Assembly (NCBI RefSeq): GCF_900103785.1
Contig: NZ_FNHE01000013.1
Location: forward strand, 94,953-158,952
Reading direction: 5' to 3'
Length of the DNA stretch: 64,000 bases
From: Geodermatophilus siccatus
Lineage (GTDB): Bacteria > Actinomycetota > Actinomycetes > Mycobacteriales > Geodermatophilaceae
The position numbers were made by a program, and so were the translations under genes. Position 1 is the first letter of the stretch. Every line of letters begins with the position of its first letter. Below are positions 49,156 through 58,246 of the stretch, one piece after another. A model generated the notes under the pieces. That model ran no database searches. It saw nothing but the letters and a program-made list of their open reading frames with translations, and was not told the DNA's origin.

Positions 49156-51300
49156 TCACACCGGGACGTCGGAGGAGCGCGGCGCCGTCGCGCTGAGTGC
49201 TCCGACGGCGCCGTCCCCGGTCGGTTCGGGGTGGCCCAGATCGGTGAGCCAACCGCGCAGGACCCGGTGCAGCGCCTCGGCGCCGACGACCTCACCCGGC
49301 GCCCGGAACGAGCGCGGGTGCAGCAGGAAGGCGTGCTGCTGCGGGCCGCCGAGCCCGCCGTGCGAGCCGACGTGCGGCTCAAACGCCGAGGCCTCGTCGG
49401 TGGCCGGGTCGTAGCGGCTGTTGACGACGACGTCCGGGCAGTGCGGGAACGTCGAGCCGCGGGCCACCAGGCCGGCGGCGTGCGGGCCGTAGGGGAGCAG
49501 CGGGTCCTCGCCGACCACCTCGCCCGTCGCCAGGCGGTGCAGCCCGTCGCGGCCGAGCACCACCGGGCCGTGCTCCTCGGAGTGCACGAGCAGGAACCCG
49601 ACGCCGTCGTGGTCGACCAGGCCGGGCAGCAGCGCCGGCCAGTGCCGCTCGATCTCCTCCAGCGACACCCGGCCGGGGATGTCGGCGAAGGACACCATCG
49701 CGGTGTGGCCGGAGACGGCGACGACCACCCCCGGTGCCACCCGCGGCACCCGGCCCTCGCGGTCGGTGGGCAGCTCGTGCGCGTGCGGCACGCCCTCGGC
49801 ACGCTCCACCCGCTCGCGCAGCCGGCGGGCGATCGGCCCGCCGCCCTCGGCCAGCGCCGCGCCGACCTGCCAGCCCTCGGTGAGCCGCCGGCTGTCCCGC
49901 GGGCCGGTGAGGTGCCCGGCCGGCAGCTCGCCGCGCCCGCCGCAGAGCCGGCCGACCAGCTGCTCGACGGTCTCGCCGAACCGGGTGGCGAAGGACTCAC
50001 CCTGCGTCTGGCCGTGGTCGGAGAGGCAGACCAGGTGGTACTCGCGCGGCGCGAGCTGGGCGGCGCGGTGCAGCCGGCCGATCTGCTGGTCGATGCTGCG
50101 CAGCACGGCCAGGCTGTCGGCCCGCTCCAGTCCGCCGTGGTGGGCGGCCTCATCGTAGCCGAGGAAGTCCGCGTAGGCGACCGGCCGGCCGGCGAGCATG
50201 TCCTCCAGCAGCGCGAAGACCACGACGTCGCGGGAGATGACCGTCGTCCCCGGGCGGGCCAGCGGGTAGACGCCGCCGCGCGACACCCGTGGCCGGACGT
50301 CGTCCCGGCGCTCGCGGGCGGCGGCGACGAGCTCGCGGTACACGTCGACGAGGGAGCCCGCGAGGGTGCGCAGCGCGTTGCCCGGGTCGGCGAAGTAGGC
50401 GTAGTAGCCGGTGCCGGCGCGCTGCCGCCGCTGCCGCGCCCGCCGGCTGGTCGCGGGGACGACGTGCGCCAGCGAGCTCATCGTGAGGCTGACGTGCTCG
50501 GCGTCCCCCGTGAACAGGTTGCCGTGGCTGGCCCCGCCGCCGGAGAGCAGCCCGCGGCCGTCGGAGTGCGCCCGCTCGATCTCGGCGGCGTCGGTCGGCG
50601 ACGAGACCCGGACGATCCGGTCGCGGTCCTTGTCGTACCAGCGGAAACCCGGGATGTCGGCGTTGGAGCCGTGCAGGATGCCGCAGACCGAGGCGCCGGT
50701 CTGCGAGCTCCAGTCGGTGTGCCAGGTGGTCAGCACGTGGCTGCCCGAGCGCAGCCAGGCGGCCAGGTTCGGCATCGAGCCGTCGCGGACGGCGCGGCGG
50801 GCGGTGTCGTACGAGAGCGCGTCGATCTGCAGGAACAGCACGCCGGGCGGGCACGGTTCGCCCTCCGCCGTCCCCCGGGCCCGGCGGCGCGCGCGGCGGA
50901 AGAACAGCTCGTCCTCGTCCAGGGCGAGCACGCTGCTGACCAGCCCCGACACCCCGGCCATGGCGACGCCCACGACGACCGCGGTGCGCAGGTCGGCGAT
51001 GACGACGCCGGGCACGAGGAAGGACAGGCCGAGCACCGCGGCGCCCAGCAGCAGGAAGCTGCCCAGGCCGAGGGTGAAGAAGACCAGCGGCAGGGCGACC
51101 CGCATGACCAGCGGCCACACGACGCCGGTGAGCAGGCCGAGCAGCAGCGCGATCAGCGGCGGCTGCCACCACGACGGCATGGTGAACGCGCCGAGCCAGC
51201 GGTCCAGGACGACGAGCGCGGCGGTACTGGCCGCCCAGGTGAGGACGACGCGCGCCGGCGTGCGGCCCCGCTGCAGGACCCGCCCGGAGGGTGCGGTCAT
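49156..51300 (-). CDS. Membrane-anchored alkaline phosphatase-superfamily protein
   Basis: 714 residues. Four membrane helices occupy about residues 16-130, then a type I phosphodiesterase/nucleotide pyrophosphatase-like domain. Metal-site marks are LFLQIDALSYDTARRA (Asp), the QTGASVCGILHG nucleophile region, ADFLGYDEAAHHGGLERAD (Asp, His, His) and LVCLSDHGQTQGESF (Asp, His). Similar proteins hydrolyse phosphodiesters or phospholipid head groups on the outer membrane face. ATG start overlaps the DedA stop by four bases. Last gene of the MBL-DedA-phosphatase operon. Confidence 0.85.
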   Translation of the reverse strand: MTAPSGRVLQRGRTPARVVLTWAASTAALVVLDRWLGAFTMPSWWQPPLIALLLGLLTGVVWPLVMRVALPLVFFTLGLGSFLLLGAAVLGLSFLVPGVVIADLRTAVVVGVAMAGVSGLVSSVLALDEDELFFRRARRRARGTAEGEPCPPGVLFLQIDALSYDTARRAVRDGSMPNLAAWLRSGSHVLTTWHTDWSSQTGASVCGILHGSNADIPGFRWYDKDRDRIVRVSSPTDAAEIERAHSDGRGLLSGGGASHGNLFTGDAEHVSLTMSSLAHVVPATSRRARQRRQRAGTGYYAYFADPGNALRTLAGSLVDVYRELVAAARERRDDVRPRVSRGGVYPLARPGTTVISRDVVVFALLEDMLAGRPVAYADFLGYDEAAHHGGLERADSLAVLRSIDQQIGRLHRAAQLAPREYHLVCLSDHGQTQGESFATRFGETVEQLVGRLCGGRGELPAGHLTGPRDSRRLTEGWQVGAALAEGGGPIARRLRERVERAEGVPHAHELPTDREGRVPRVAPGVVVAVSGHTAMVSFADIPGRVSLEEIERHWPALLPGLVDHDGVGFLLVHSEEHGPVVLGRDGLHRLATGEVVGEDPLLPYGPHAAGLVARGSTFPHCPDVVVNSRYDPATDEASAFEPHVGSHGGLGGPQQHAFLLHPRSFRAPGEVVGAEALHRVLRGWLTDLGHPEPTGDGAVGALSATAPRSSDVPV

Positions 51301-51917
51301 GCCGGGCCGCAGGTCGAGGGGTCGGGCTCGGGGTCGGGGGTGCGCCGGCGGTGCGAGCCGACCGCGTTGAGCACCGCACCCACGAGGAGCACCAGCACGG
51401 TGGCCAGCAGGACGGCGATCAGCGGCGAGTCGAAGATGCCGCCGCTGACCACGCCGAGGGCGGCGTAGGCGACCGCCCAGAGGAACGCGGCGAGCAGCGA
51501 CGCCGGCAGCAGCCGCCGCCACGGGTAGGCCAGCGCGCCGGCGGCCAGCAGCACCGGGATGCGGCCTGCGGGCAGCAGCCGGCCGACGACGACGATCTGC
51601 CAGCCGTGCCGGCGGAACTGCTCGCGGACCTCCTCGATGCGCTCGGCGTGCTGGCCGCGGGCGACCCAGCGGACCGCCGCGGGCCCGCCGAACCGGCAGA
51701 TCGCGAAGGTGACCAGGTCGCCGGCCCAGGCACCGAGCGTGGCCACCAGCACGACGAGCACGAGGTTGAGCTCGTGGGCGGTCACGGCGAAGGCCGCGCC
51801 CGCGCCGACCACCGCACCGGTGGGGACGACGGGCACCACCGAGCCCAGCAGCACGCCGCCGAAGAGGACGGGGTAGCCGATCGAGCCGTCGGTCCAGCCG
51901 GCCGCGAGCGCGCTCAC
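51297..51917 (-). CDS. DedA-family membrane protein
   Basis: 206 residues with the DedA/VTT (SNARE-associated) domain: re-entrant VLFGGVLLGSVVPVVPTGAVVGAGAAFAV, GDLVTFAICRFGG, FRRHGWQIVVVGRLLPAGRIPVLLAAGAL and about five hydrophobic segments. The R-x-x-P-x-x-R type motif is RLLPAGRIPV. DedA proteins are linked to lipid-carrier or phospholipid flipping. GTG start overlaps the MBL stop and its stop overlaps the phosphatase start, each by four bases. Confidence 0.9.
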   Translation of the reverse strand: MSALAAGWTDGSIGYPVLFGGVLLGSVVPVVPTGAVVGAGAAFAVTAHELNLVLVVLVATLGAWAGDLVTFAICRFGGPAAVRWVARGQHAERIEEVREQFRRHGWQIVVVGRLLPAGRIPVLLAAGALAYPWRRLLPASLLAAFLWAVAYAALGVVSGGIFDSPLIAVLLATVLVLLVGAVLNAVGSHRRRTPDPEPDPSTCGPA

Positions 51918-52714
51918 GACGTCGTCCCGACGGGGGCCGGCAGCGGCACCGGGCAGCCCGGCTCGGCGACGACCACGGCGGTGTCCGGGCCGCGGGCGGC
52001 GACCGCGGCGGCGAAGTCGCGGGGCGGGTCGGTCAGCAGCCGGCGCATCCTCGGCAGGTGCGTGGTGCCGGACAGCGCGAGGGTGCCCCAGTGCACGGGG
52101 ACGGCGACCCGCGGCCGCAGCCGCGCCACCGCCTCGGCCGCGCCTGCCGGGTCGAGGTGGCCGGGGCCGAGGGTGAGACCCCACCCCCACACCGGCAGCA
52201 GCGCGACGTCGACCCCGCGCTCACCGAGCAGGGTCATCGCATCGGTCAGGTCGGTGTCGCCCGCGACGTACAGGCGGTGTCCACCGCCGTCGACCAGGTG
52301 GCCGACCGCGGGGGTGTCCGGACCGTGCGTCAGCCGCGGACCCCAGCGGTGCCCGGCGTGCTCGGCCGGGACGGCGGTGACCCGCAGCGCGCCGTGGGGG
52401 ATCGTCTCACCGGGCAGCACCTCGACCACGTGCCGGAAGCCCCGCGCCCGCAGCCACGCCCCGGCACCTCGGGGGACGACGACCCGCACGTCCGGGCCGA
52501 GCAGCCGCAGCGAGGGCAGGTGCAGGTGGTCGCCGTGCAGGTGGCTGATGAGCACGAGGTCGACGTCGGCGTACGTCTCCGGCGCGGGGGCCGGCACCAC
52601 GCGGCGCAGCGGCCCGACGCGCCCGGTGAGCAGGGGATCGGTCAGCACCGTGTGCCCGGCCGACTCGACGCGCACCGTCGAGTGGCCGAGGAAGTGCAGC
52701 TGCAGGCCGCCCAC
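51914..52714 (-). CDS. MBL-fold metal-dependent hydrolase (UlaG-like)
   Basis: 266 residues of the metallo-beta-lactamase fold. The zinc motif LISHLHGDHLHLPSL (HxHxDH), further His in VPAEHAGHRWGP, Asp in YVAGDTDLTDA and His in VPVHWGTLALSG are all present. The FLGHSTVRVESAG opening and the layout match UlaG/NAPE-PLD-like proteins, whose substrates are cyclic phosphodiesters, lactones or phospholipids. The start GTG 52714 has GATACT 6 bases upstream. First gene of a tightly coupled operon with DedA and a phosphatase, which favours a phospholipid- or polyprenyl-phosphate-related job. Confidence 0.87.
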   Translation of the reverse strand: MGGLQLHFLGHSTVRVESAGHTVLTDPLLTGRVGPLRRVVPAPAPETYADVDLVLISHLHGDHLHLPSLRLLGPDVRVVVPRGAGAWLRARGFRHVVEVLPGETIPHGALRVTAVPAEHAGHRWGPRLTHGPDTPAVGHLVDGGGHRLYVAGDTDLTDAMTLLGERGVDVALLPVWGWGLTLGPGHLDPAGAAEAVARLRPRVAVPVHWGTLALSGTTHLPRMRRLLTDPPRDFAAAVAARGPDTAVVVAEPGCPVPLPAPVGTTS

Positions 52715-52720
52715 CGGTCC

Positions 52721-52726
52721 AGTATC
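52721..52726 (-). promoter_or_regulatory. Leaderless -10 box for the MBL-DedA-phosphatase operon
   Basis: GATACT on the minus strand, 6 bases before GTG 52714. Confidence 0.55.
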
Positions 52727-52766
52727 GACCGCCCCTCCGACGATCCGGCACCGGTTGGACCCGTGA

Positions 52767-53471
52767 GGGGAGTGCCTCCCCTCCCCTCCACGCCTCCGCC
52801 TCCCGTCCACCGCCTCCTCTTCCGCCTCCTCCGCCCCCCACCGCGAGCACGTCGTCGTCCCCTCGCGGCGGCAGCTGCCCAGGCGGTCGGGGCTGACCGT
52901 CCACGAGCGGCTCCTCAGCGAGGACGACGTCGTCGTGGTCGGCGGGCTGCCGCTGACGTCGGGCCCGCAGACGTTCCTCGACCTCGCCGCCCGGTTGCCG
53001 GCCGCGGAGCTGGTGGCGGTCGGTGACGCGTTCGTGCGCTCCGGCGAGATGGACGCCGCGTCGTTGGCCCGGCGCCTCGAGCGGGCCGACCGCGTGCGGG
53101 GCGTCGTCCGTGCCCGTGCGTGCGCCCCGCGGCTGGACGGGCGGGCGGCGTCGCGACCGGAGACCTCGTCCGCTACTGGCCGGCGACCAGCGACCTGTCC
53201 GACCCGCAGCTGCAGGTGCCGGTGCGCGACCGGTGGGGGGCGCGAGGTGGCGCACGCCGACCTGCGCTACCCGGAGTGGAAGGTCGCGCTGGAGTACGAG
53301 GGGCGCCAGCACGCCGACCCCGACCAGTTCGCGCGGGACGTCGACCGCTACTCGCTGATGGCGGCTGACGGGTGGCTGGTCCTGCGCTTCGCCGGCCGGC
53401 ACCTGGGCAGTCCGGTCGTCGTCGTGGACCGCACGCGGCGGGCGCTGCTCAGCCGCGGCTGGCGCCCCTGA
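52767..53471 (+). pseudogene. Decayed DUF559-type endonuclease-like gene
   Basis: The readable parts are REHVVVPSRRQLPRRSGLTV, then LPLTSGPQTFLDLAARLPAAE and, at the end, AHADLRYPEWKVALEYEGRQ and DGWLVLRFAGRHLG. This is the pattern of actinobacterial AbiEi/DUF559 proteins with a Vsr-like C-terminal fold. Between about 53163 and 53237 the conserved DLVRYWPATSDLSDPQLQVP is in a different frame, returning at a GGGGGG run, so one base was lost and one gained. The N-terminal third is missing and replaced by a C/T-rich tract from 52772. The frame itself stays open, so a full-length but altered peptide could still be made. Confidence 0.65.
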
Positions 53472-53523
53472 CGCGTGGGCGTCACCGTCGATCGCCCCCA
53501 CCCGCGACGCCTGCTCCGGCGTT

Positions 53524-53588
53524 GATCACGGGGTTGTTGCCGGGGCGCGCGATGGCACGCCGACGGAGCCTGCGACAACCCCGTGATC
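53524..53588. repeat. Dispersed palindrome, family B, copy 6
   Basis: GATCACGGGGTTGTTGCC at the left is mirrored by ACAACCCCGTGATC at the right; the symmetry extends outward (CTCCGGCG... and ...CGGCGGAG). A 60-base purine tract (GGAGGGGGAGGCAGCAGGAG and onward) follows to about 53650. The rest of the gap before fdhA has no supported feature. Confidence 0.85.
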
Positions 53589-53755
53589 ACGGCGGAGGGG
53601 GAGGCAGCAGGAGGGGGAGGGGGAGACAGCAGAGGAGCGGCAGGGGGACGAGCGGATCACCGCAGGCCGGACGGCGGAACGGCAACGGCCGGTTGTCGTC
53701 GACGACCGCGGGTCCCGGAGCGCCGAGTGGGCGCAGGAGTGGCAGAGTTGCGCAC

Positions 53756-56700
53756 GTGAAGACCTGGCTCGACGCGTGGCCGGTGTTCCGGCAGCTGACC
53801 GGGCCGGACCCCCTCGGACGCGGGGCGGCCGCACGCAGCAAGGCGACGGAGAACGTGGTGAGCCGCACGGCCACCGCCGACCGCGTCGTGCAGAGCGTGT
53901 GCCCGTACTGCGCGGTGGGGTGCGGCCAGCGGATCTACGTCAAGGACGAGCAGATCGTCCAGATCGAGGGCGACCCGGACTCGCCGATCAGCCGCGGCCG
54001 GCTGTGCCCCAAGGGCAGCGCCAGCAAGCAGCTGGTCACCAGCCCGACCCGCGTGACGACGGTGAAGTACCGCCGTCCGTTCGGGACGGAGTGGGAGGAC
54101 CTCGACCTCGACACGGCGATGCACATGATCGCCGACCGCGTCCTCGAGGCCCGCCGCAAGGGCTGGCAGGACGATAACGACGGCAAGCGCGTCAACCGCA
54201 CCATGGGGATAGCGAGCCTCGGAGGGGCGACCCTCGACAACGAGGAGAACTACCTCATGAAGAAGCTCTACAGCGCCATGGGCGCGATCCAGATCGAGAA
54301 CCAGGCGCGCATATAGCACTCCGCGACGGTGCCCGGTCTGGGTGCCTCGTTCGGTCGTGGCGGTGCCACGAACTTTCAGGAAGACCTCGCGAACTCCGAC
54401 TGCATCGTCATCGAGGGTTCGAACATGGCCGAGTGCCACCCGGTGGGTTTCCAGTGGGTGGGCGAGGCCAAGGCGCGCGGCGCGAAGGTCGTGCACATCG
54501 ACCCGCGGTTCACGCGCACCAGCGCGATCGCCGACCTGCACGTGCCGCTGCGGGTCGGCACGGACATCGCGTTCCTCGGCGGCCTGATCAAGTACGTGCT
54601 CGACAACGAGCTGTACTTCAAGGAGTACGTCGTCGCCTACACCAACGCCGCGGCGCTGGTGAGCGAGGACTTCGTCGACTCCGAGGACCTCGACGGCCTG
54701 TTCTCCGGCTTCGATCCCGAGCGCAACCAGTACGACGAGGCCAGCTGGCAGTACGAGCCGGAGGAGCCGCCGCACTCGGGCTCGGACCACCCGGCCGAGG
54801 CCGCGGAGCAGAAGGCGATCGAGCAGCACTCCGACGTCAAGAAGGCCGACCGCGCGCAGGCGGCCGGCAGCGGCGGGCCGCCGATCGCGTCGAAGCCCAA
54901 GCGCGACGAGACGCTGCAGCACCCGCGCTCGGTGTTCCAGGTCCTCAAGCGGCACTTCGCCCGCTACACCCCGGAGATGGTGGCCGAGGTCTGCGGCATC
55001 GAGCCGGAGGTGTTCCTGCAGGTCGCCCGCTGGGTGACCGAGAACAGCGGCCGCGACCGGACGACGGCGTGGGTGTACTCGGTGGGCTGGACGCAGCACA
55101 GCGTCGGCGCGCAGTACATCCGCACCTGCTCGATCCTGCAGACGCTGCTGGGCAACATCGGCCGTCCCGGCGGCGGGATCCTGGCGCTGCGCGGGCACGC
55201 GAGCATCCAGGGCTCGACCGACGTCCCGACGCTGTTCAACATCCTCCCCGGCTACCTGCCGATGCCGCACGCGCTGCAGCACGGGAGCCTGGAGGAGTAC
55301 TGCGCCGACGCGGCCGGCAAGGCCGGCTTCTGGGGCAACAAGCGCGCCTACATGGTCAGCCTGCTCAAGGCCTGGTGGGGCGACGCCGCGACGCCGGAGA
55401 ACGACTTCGCGTTCGACTACCTCCCGAAGATCGACGGCGACCACAGCTCCTACCGGACGATCGCCGACATGATCCAGGGCAAGGTCTCCGGCTACTTCCT
55501 GGTCGGCGAGAACCCGACGGTCGGGCACCCCAACGGGCGCATGAACCGCTTCGGGCTGGCCAACCTCGACTGGCTGGTCGTCCGCGACCTGCAGATGATC
55601 GAGTCGGCGACGTTCTGGAAGGAGTCCCCCGAAATCGAGACGGGGGAGCTGTCCCCGGACACGATCGGCACCGAGGTCTTCTTCATGCCCGCGGCGACGC
55701 ACGCGGAGAAGGAGGGGACCTTCACCCAGACGCAGCGGCTGCTGCAGTGGCGGCACAAGGCGGTCGAGCCGCCGAACGACGCCCGGAGCGACCTGTGGTT
55801 CTACTTCCACCTCGGTCGCATCCTGCGTGAGCGGTTGGCCGACTCCACCGACCCCCGGGACCGCCCGCTGCTCGACCTCACCTGGGACTACCCGACGCAC
55901 GGTCCCGAGGTGGAACCGAGCGCCGAGGCCGTCCTGCGGGAGATCAACGGCACCGGCCCGGACGGGCGTGCGGTGTCGGGCTACCTGGAGCTCAAGGACG
56001 ACGGCTCGACGACGTGCGGCTGCTGGATCTACTCCGGCGTCTACGCCGACGAGGTCAACCAGTCCGCCCGCCGCCGGCCCGGCCGCGAGCAGGGGTCGGT
56101 GGCCTCCGAGTGGGGCTGGGCCTGGCCGTACAACCGGCGGATCCTCTACAACCGCGCCTCGGCCGACCCCGACGGCAAGCCGTGGAGCGAGCGCAAGGCC
56201 TACGTCTGGTGGGACGAGGAGGCCGGTCGCTGGACGGGTGTCGACAACCCGGACTTCGAGGCGACCAAGCGGCCGGACTACGTGCCGCCGGAGGGGGCCA
56301 GGGCGCAGGACGCGATCGCCGGGACCGACCCGTTCGTCATGCAGGGCGACGGCAAGGCGTGGTTGTTCGCGCCCGCGGGGCTGGTCGACGGCCCGCTGCC
56401 GACGCACTACGAGCCGGCCGAGTCCGTCGTCGAGAACGCCCTGTACAAGCAGCAGGCGAACCCGACGCTGGAGCACATCGAGGGACCGTGGAACCGGGAG
56501 AACCCGCCGCGCAGCGAGGTCTTCCCGTTCCAGGTGACCACCTACCGGCTGACCGAGCACCACACCGCCGGTGGGATGAGCCGCACGCTGCCCTACCTGT
56601 CCGAGCTGCAGCCGGAGTTCTTCGTCGAGGTCAGCCCGGAGCTCGCCGAGCTGCGCGGCCTGACCAACGGCGAGTACGCCACGCTGGTCAGCTCGCGGAC

Positions 56701-57046
56701 GGCGATCGAGGCGAAGGTGCTGGTCACCGAGCGCATCCGGCCGATCCGGCTGCGGGACGGCCAGGTCGTGCACCAGATCGGGATGCCCTACCACTGGTCC
56801 TACAGCGGCATCTCGACCGGCGACGGGGCCAACGACCTGCTCGGGATCGTGCTCGACCCGAACACGCACATCCAGGAGGACAAGGTCAGCACCGCCGACA
56901 TCCGGCCGGGACGGCGTCCGCGCGGCCCGGAGCTCATCGAGTTCGTGGAGGGCTACCGGCGGCGCGCCGGGGTCGAGTCCGGGCGGGTCGGGGTCAACGG
57001 CCGCGACCCGGTCGCGGCGGAGGCCGGCGAGGGATCGAAGCTGTGA
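53756..57046 (+). CDS. fdhA: Formate dehydrogenase catalytic subunit, selenoprotein with TAG-encoded Sec187
   Basis: 1,096 residues if the in-frame TAG at 54314 is read as selenocysteine. Molybdenum bis-MGD oxidoreductase that oxidises formate to CO2 and passes electrons to the Fe-S subunit. The 4Fe-4S site is Cys49, 52, 56 and 84 (CPYCAVGCG and CPKGS). The stretch IENQARI-TAG-HSATVPGLGASFGRG aligns with FdnG/FdoG, where the same position is Sec or Cys followed by His, with NMAECHPVGF after it. The C-terminal molydopterin-binding domain runs from about 920. There is no twin-arginine signal, so the enzyme should face the cytoplasm. Reading as two genes split at TAG would remove the catalytic residue. 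The real stop is TGA. GTG 53756 is chosen because KTWLDAWPVFRQL is the usual opening. Confidence 0.93.
54314..54316 (+). other. fdhA: TAG recoded as selenocysteine
   Basis: In-frame TAG between CGC-ATA and CAC-TCC. The flanking residues (QARI before, HS after) match the Sec/Cys site of formate dehydrogenases. UAG-reading tRNA-Sec has been reported in Geodermatophilus and Blastococcus. No tRNA-Sec, selA, selB or selD gene is in this window. Confidence 0.9.
54328..54346 (+). promoter_or_regulatory. Bacterial SECIS hairpin
   Basis: GGTGCCC (54328-54334), loop GGTCT (54335-54339), GGGTGCC (54340-54346): seven pairs including two G-U. It begins 11 bases after the TAG. In E. coli fdhF the SECIS begins 11 bases after UGA and has the same GGUCU apical loop recognised by SelB. 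Confidence 0.85.
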
Positions 57047-57068
57047 GCGCGACCTCGGGGACGTCGAT

Positions 57069-57145
57069 GATCAGGTCAGCTGATCGTCGTGGGTCCTGGC
57101 TCACCACCGGTCGTGAGCCAGGACCCACGACGGTGAGCCAGGACG
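57069..57145. repeat. Dispersed palindrome, family A, copy 3, inside the fdh operon
   Basis: GGTCCTGGCTCACCACCGG is mirrored by TCGTGAGCCAGGACCC, preceded by GATCAGGTCAGCTGATC and followed by an extra GTGAGCCAGGAC. It fills most of the 133-bp gap between fdhA and fdhB and could attenuate transcription or stabilise the upstream mRNA. Confidence 0.8.
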
Positions 57146-57179
57146 GCGTGAGCAGGTTCGAGACGGAGAGGAGGCCGGC

Positions 57180-58244
57180 GTGACCTCGATCAGCTCGGCG
57201 AGCCCGGCCTTCACCGGGCGCGACCCCGACAACCGGCTGTTCGGGCCGTTGCCCGACGTGCAGGGCGAGGCCGGCTACGACGGCGACCACCCGGCGCGGG
57301 TGGGCTTCTTCACCGACACCTCGGTGTGCATCGGCTGCAAGGCCTGCGAGGTGGCGTGCAAGGAGTGGAACACCCTGCCGATGGACGACGCGCACGGCGT
57401 GCGCGACGTCATGGGGCTGTCCGGGATGTCCTACGACAACACCGGGCAGCTGGGCGCCAACTCCTGGCGGCACGTGGCGTTCATCGAGCAGACCCGCACC
57501 GTGGACCTGCCGATGCCGACGTTCGGCCGGCCCGGCGACGACCGCCAGGACAGCGGCCGCTCGGTCACCGACGGCCCGAACGACGAGAGCCTGGCGACGG
57601 CGCAGCAGAGCGTCCTCAACGCCGAGGCCCTGTCGGAGTTCGACCCGCAGACCGGGCAGTCGGGCACGGACAAGCAGATCCGCTGGTTGATGAGCTCGGA
57701 CGTGTGCAAGCACTGCACACACGCCGGGTGCCTGGACGTCTGCCCGACCGGCGCGCTGTTCCGCACCGAGTTCGGCACCGTCGTCGTCCAGGGCGACATC
57801 TGCAACGGCTGCGGCTACTGCGTGCCGTCCTGCCCGTACGGCGTCATCGAGCAGCGCAAGGGCGACGGCCGGGTGTTCAAGTGCACGATGTGCTACGACC
57901 GGCTGACCGACGGCCTGCAGCCGGCGTGCGCGACGGCGTGCCCGACGCAGTCCATCCAGTTCGGCAACCTCGACGAGCTGCAGGCCCGCGCCGACGCGCG
58001 GCTGGCCACGCTCAAGTCGCAGGGCGTCGAGACGGCCCGGCTCTACGGGCGGGACGAGCACGACGGCGTCGGCGGCGCGGGGGCGTTCTTCCTGCTGCTC
58101 GACGAGCCGGAGGTCTACGGCCTGCCGCCGGACCCGGTGGTGACCACGCGCGACCTGCCCGCGATGTGGAAGTCCGCCGGAGCGGCGGCGGCGATGATCG
58201 TCGGGGTGGCGCTGTCCGCCGTCCTCGGCTCGCGGAGGAAGTAG
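57180..58244 (+). CDS. fdhB: Formate dehydrogenase iron-sulfur subunit, TAG stop
   Basis: 354 residues, ferredoxin-like electron-transfer subunit (FdnH/HybA type). Four Cys-rich clusters: CIGCKACEVACKEW, CKHCTHAGCLDVCPTGAL, CNGCGYCVPSCPYGV and CTMCYDRLTDGLQPACATAC, sufficient for four 4Fe-4S centres. A C-terminal helix (AAAAMIVGVALSAVLG) anchors it to the membrane. GTG start with GAGAGGAGG. The stop is TAG and no GGTCT-loop hairpin follows, so the codon is read as stop here. Works between the catalytic subunit and NrfD. Confidence 0.94.
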   Translation: MTSISSASPAFTGRDPDNRLFGPLPDVQGEAGYDGDHPARVGFFTDTSVCIGCKACEVACKEWNTLPMDDAHGVRDVMGLSGMSYDNTGQLGANSWRHVAFIEQTRTVDLPMPTFGRPGDDRQDSGRSVTDGPNDESLATAQQSVLNAEALSEFDPQTGQSGTDKQIRWLMSSDVCKHCTHAGCLDVCPTGALFRTEFGTVVVQGDICNGCGYCVPSCPYGVIEQRKGDGRVFKCTMCYDRLTDGLQPACATACPTQSIQFGNLDELQARADARLATLKSQGVETARLYGRDEHDGVGGAGAFFLLLDEPEVYGLPPDPVVTTRDLPAMWKSAGAAAAMIVGVALSAVLGSRRK

Positions 58245-58246
58245 AC

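Noticed and set aside
53591..53650. Purine tract as origin of replication or triplex element
   Set aside because: No DnaA boxes, no AT-rich unwinding segment and no dnaA/dnaN neighbours; similar purine-rich tails follow other family B palindromes.
53657..56869. A 1,070-codon open frame on the minus strand opposite fdhA
   Set aside because: It is a GC-rich antisense shadow: composition is dominated by Arg, Gly, Val and Leu, with no family resemblance, and fdhA on the plus strand is unmistakable.
53756..57046. Two separate genes, one ending at TAG 54316 and one starting at GTG 54329
   Set aside because: The split falls at the catalytic Sec/Cys of the family, the frame is the same on both sides, the flanks align continuously with formate dehydrogenases, and a SECIS-like hairpin follows at the canonical distance.
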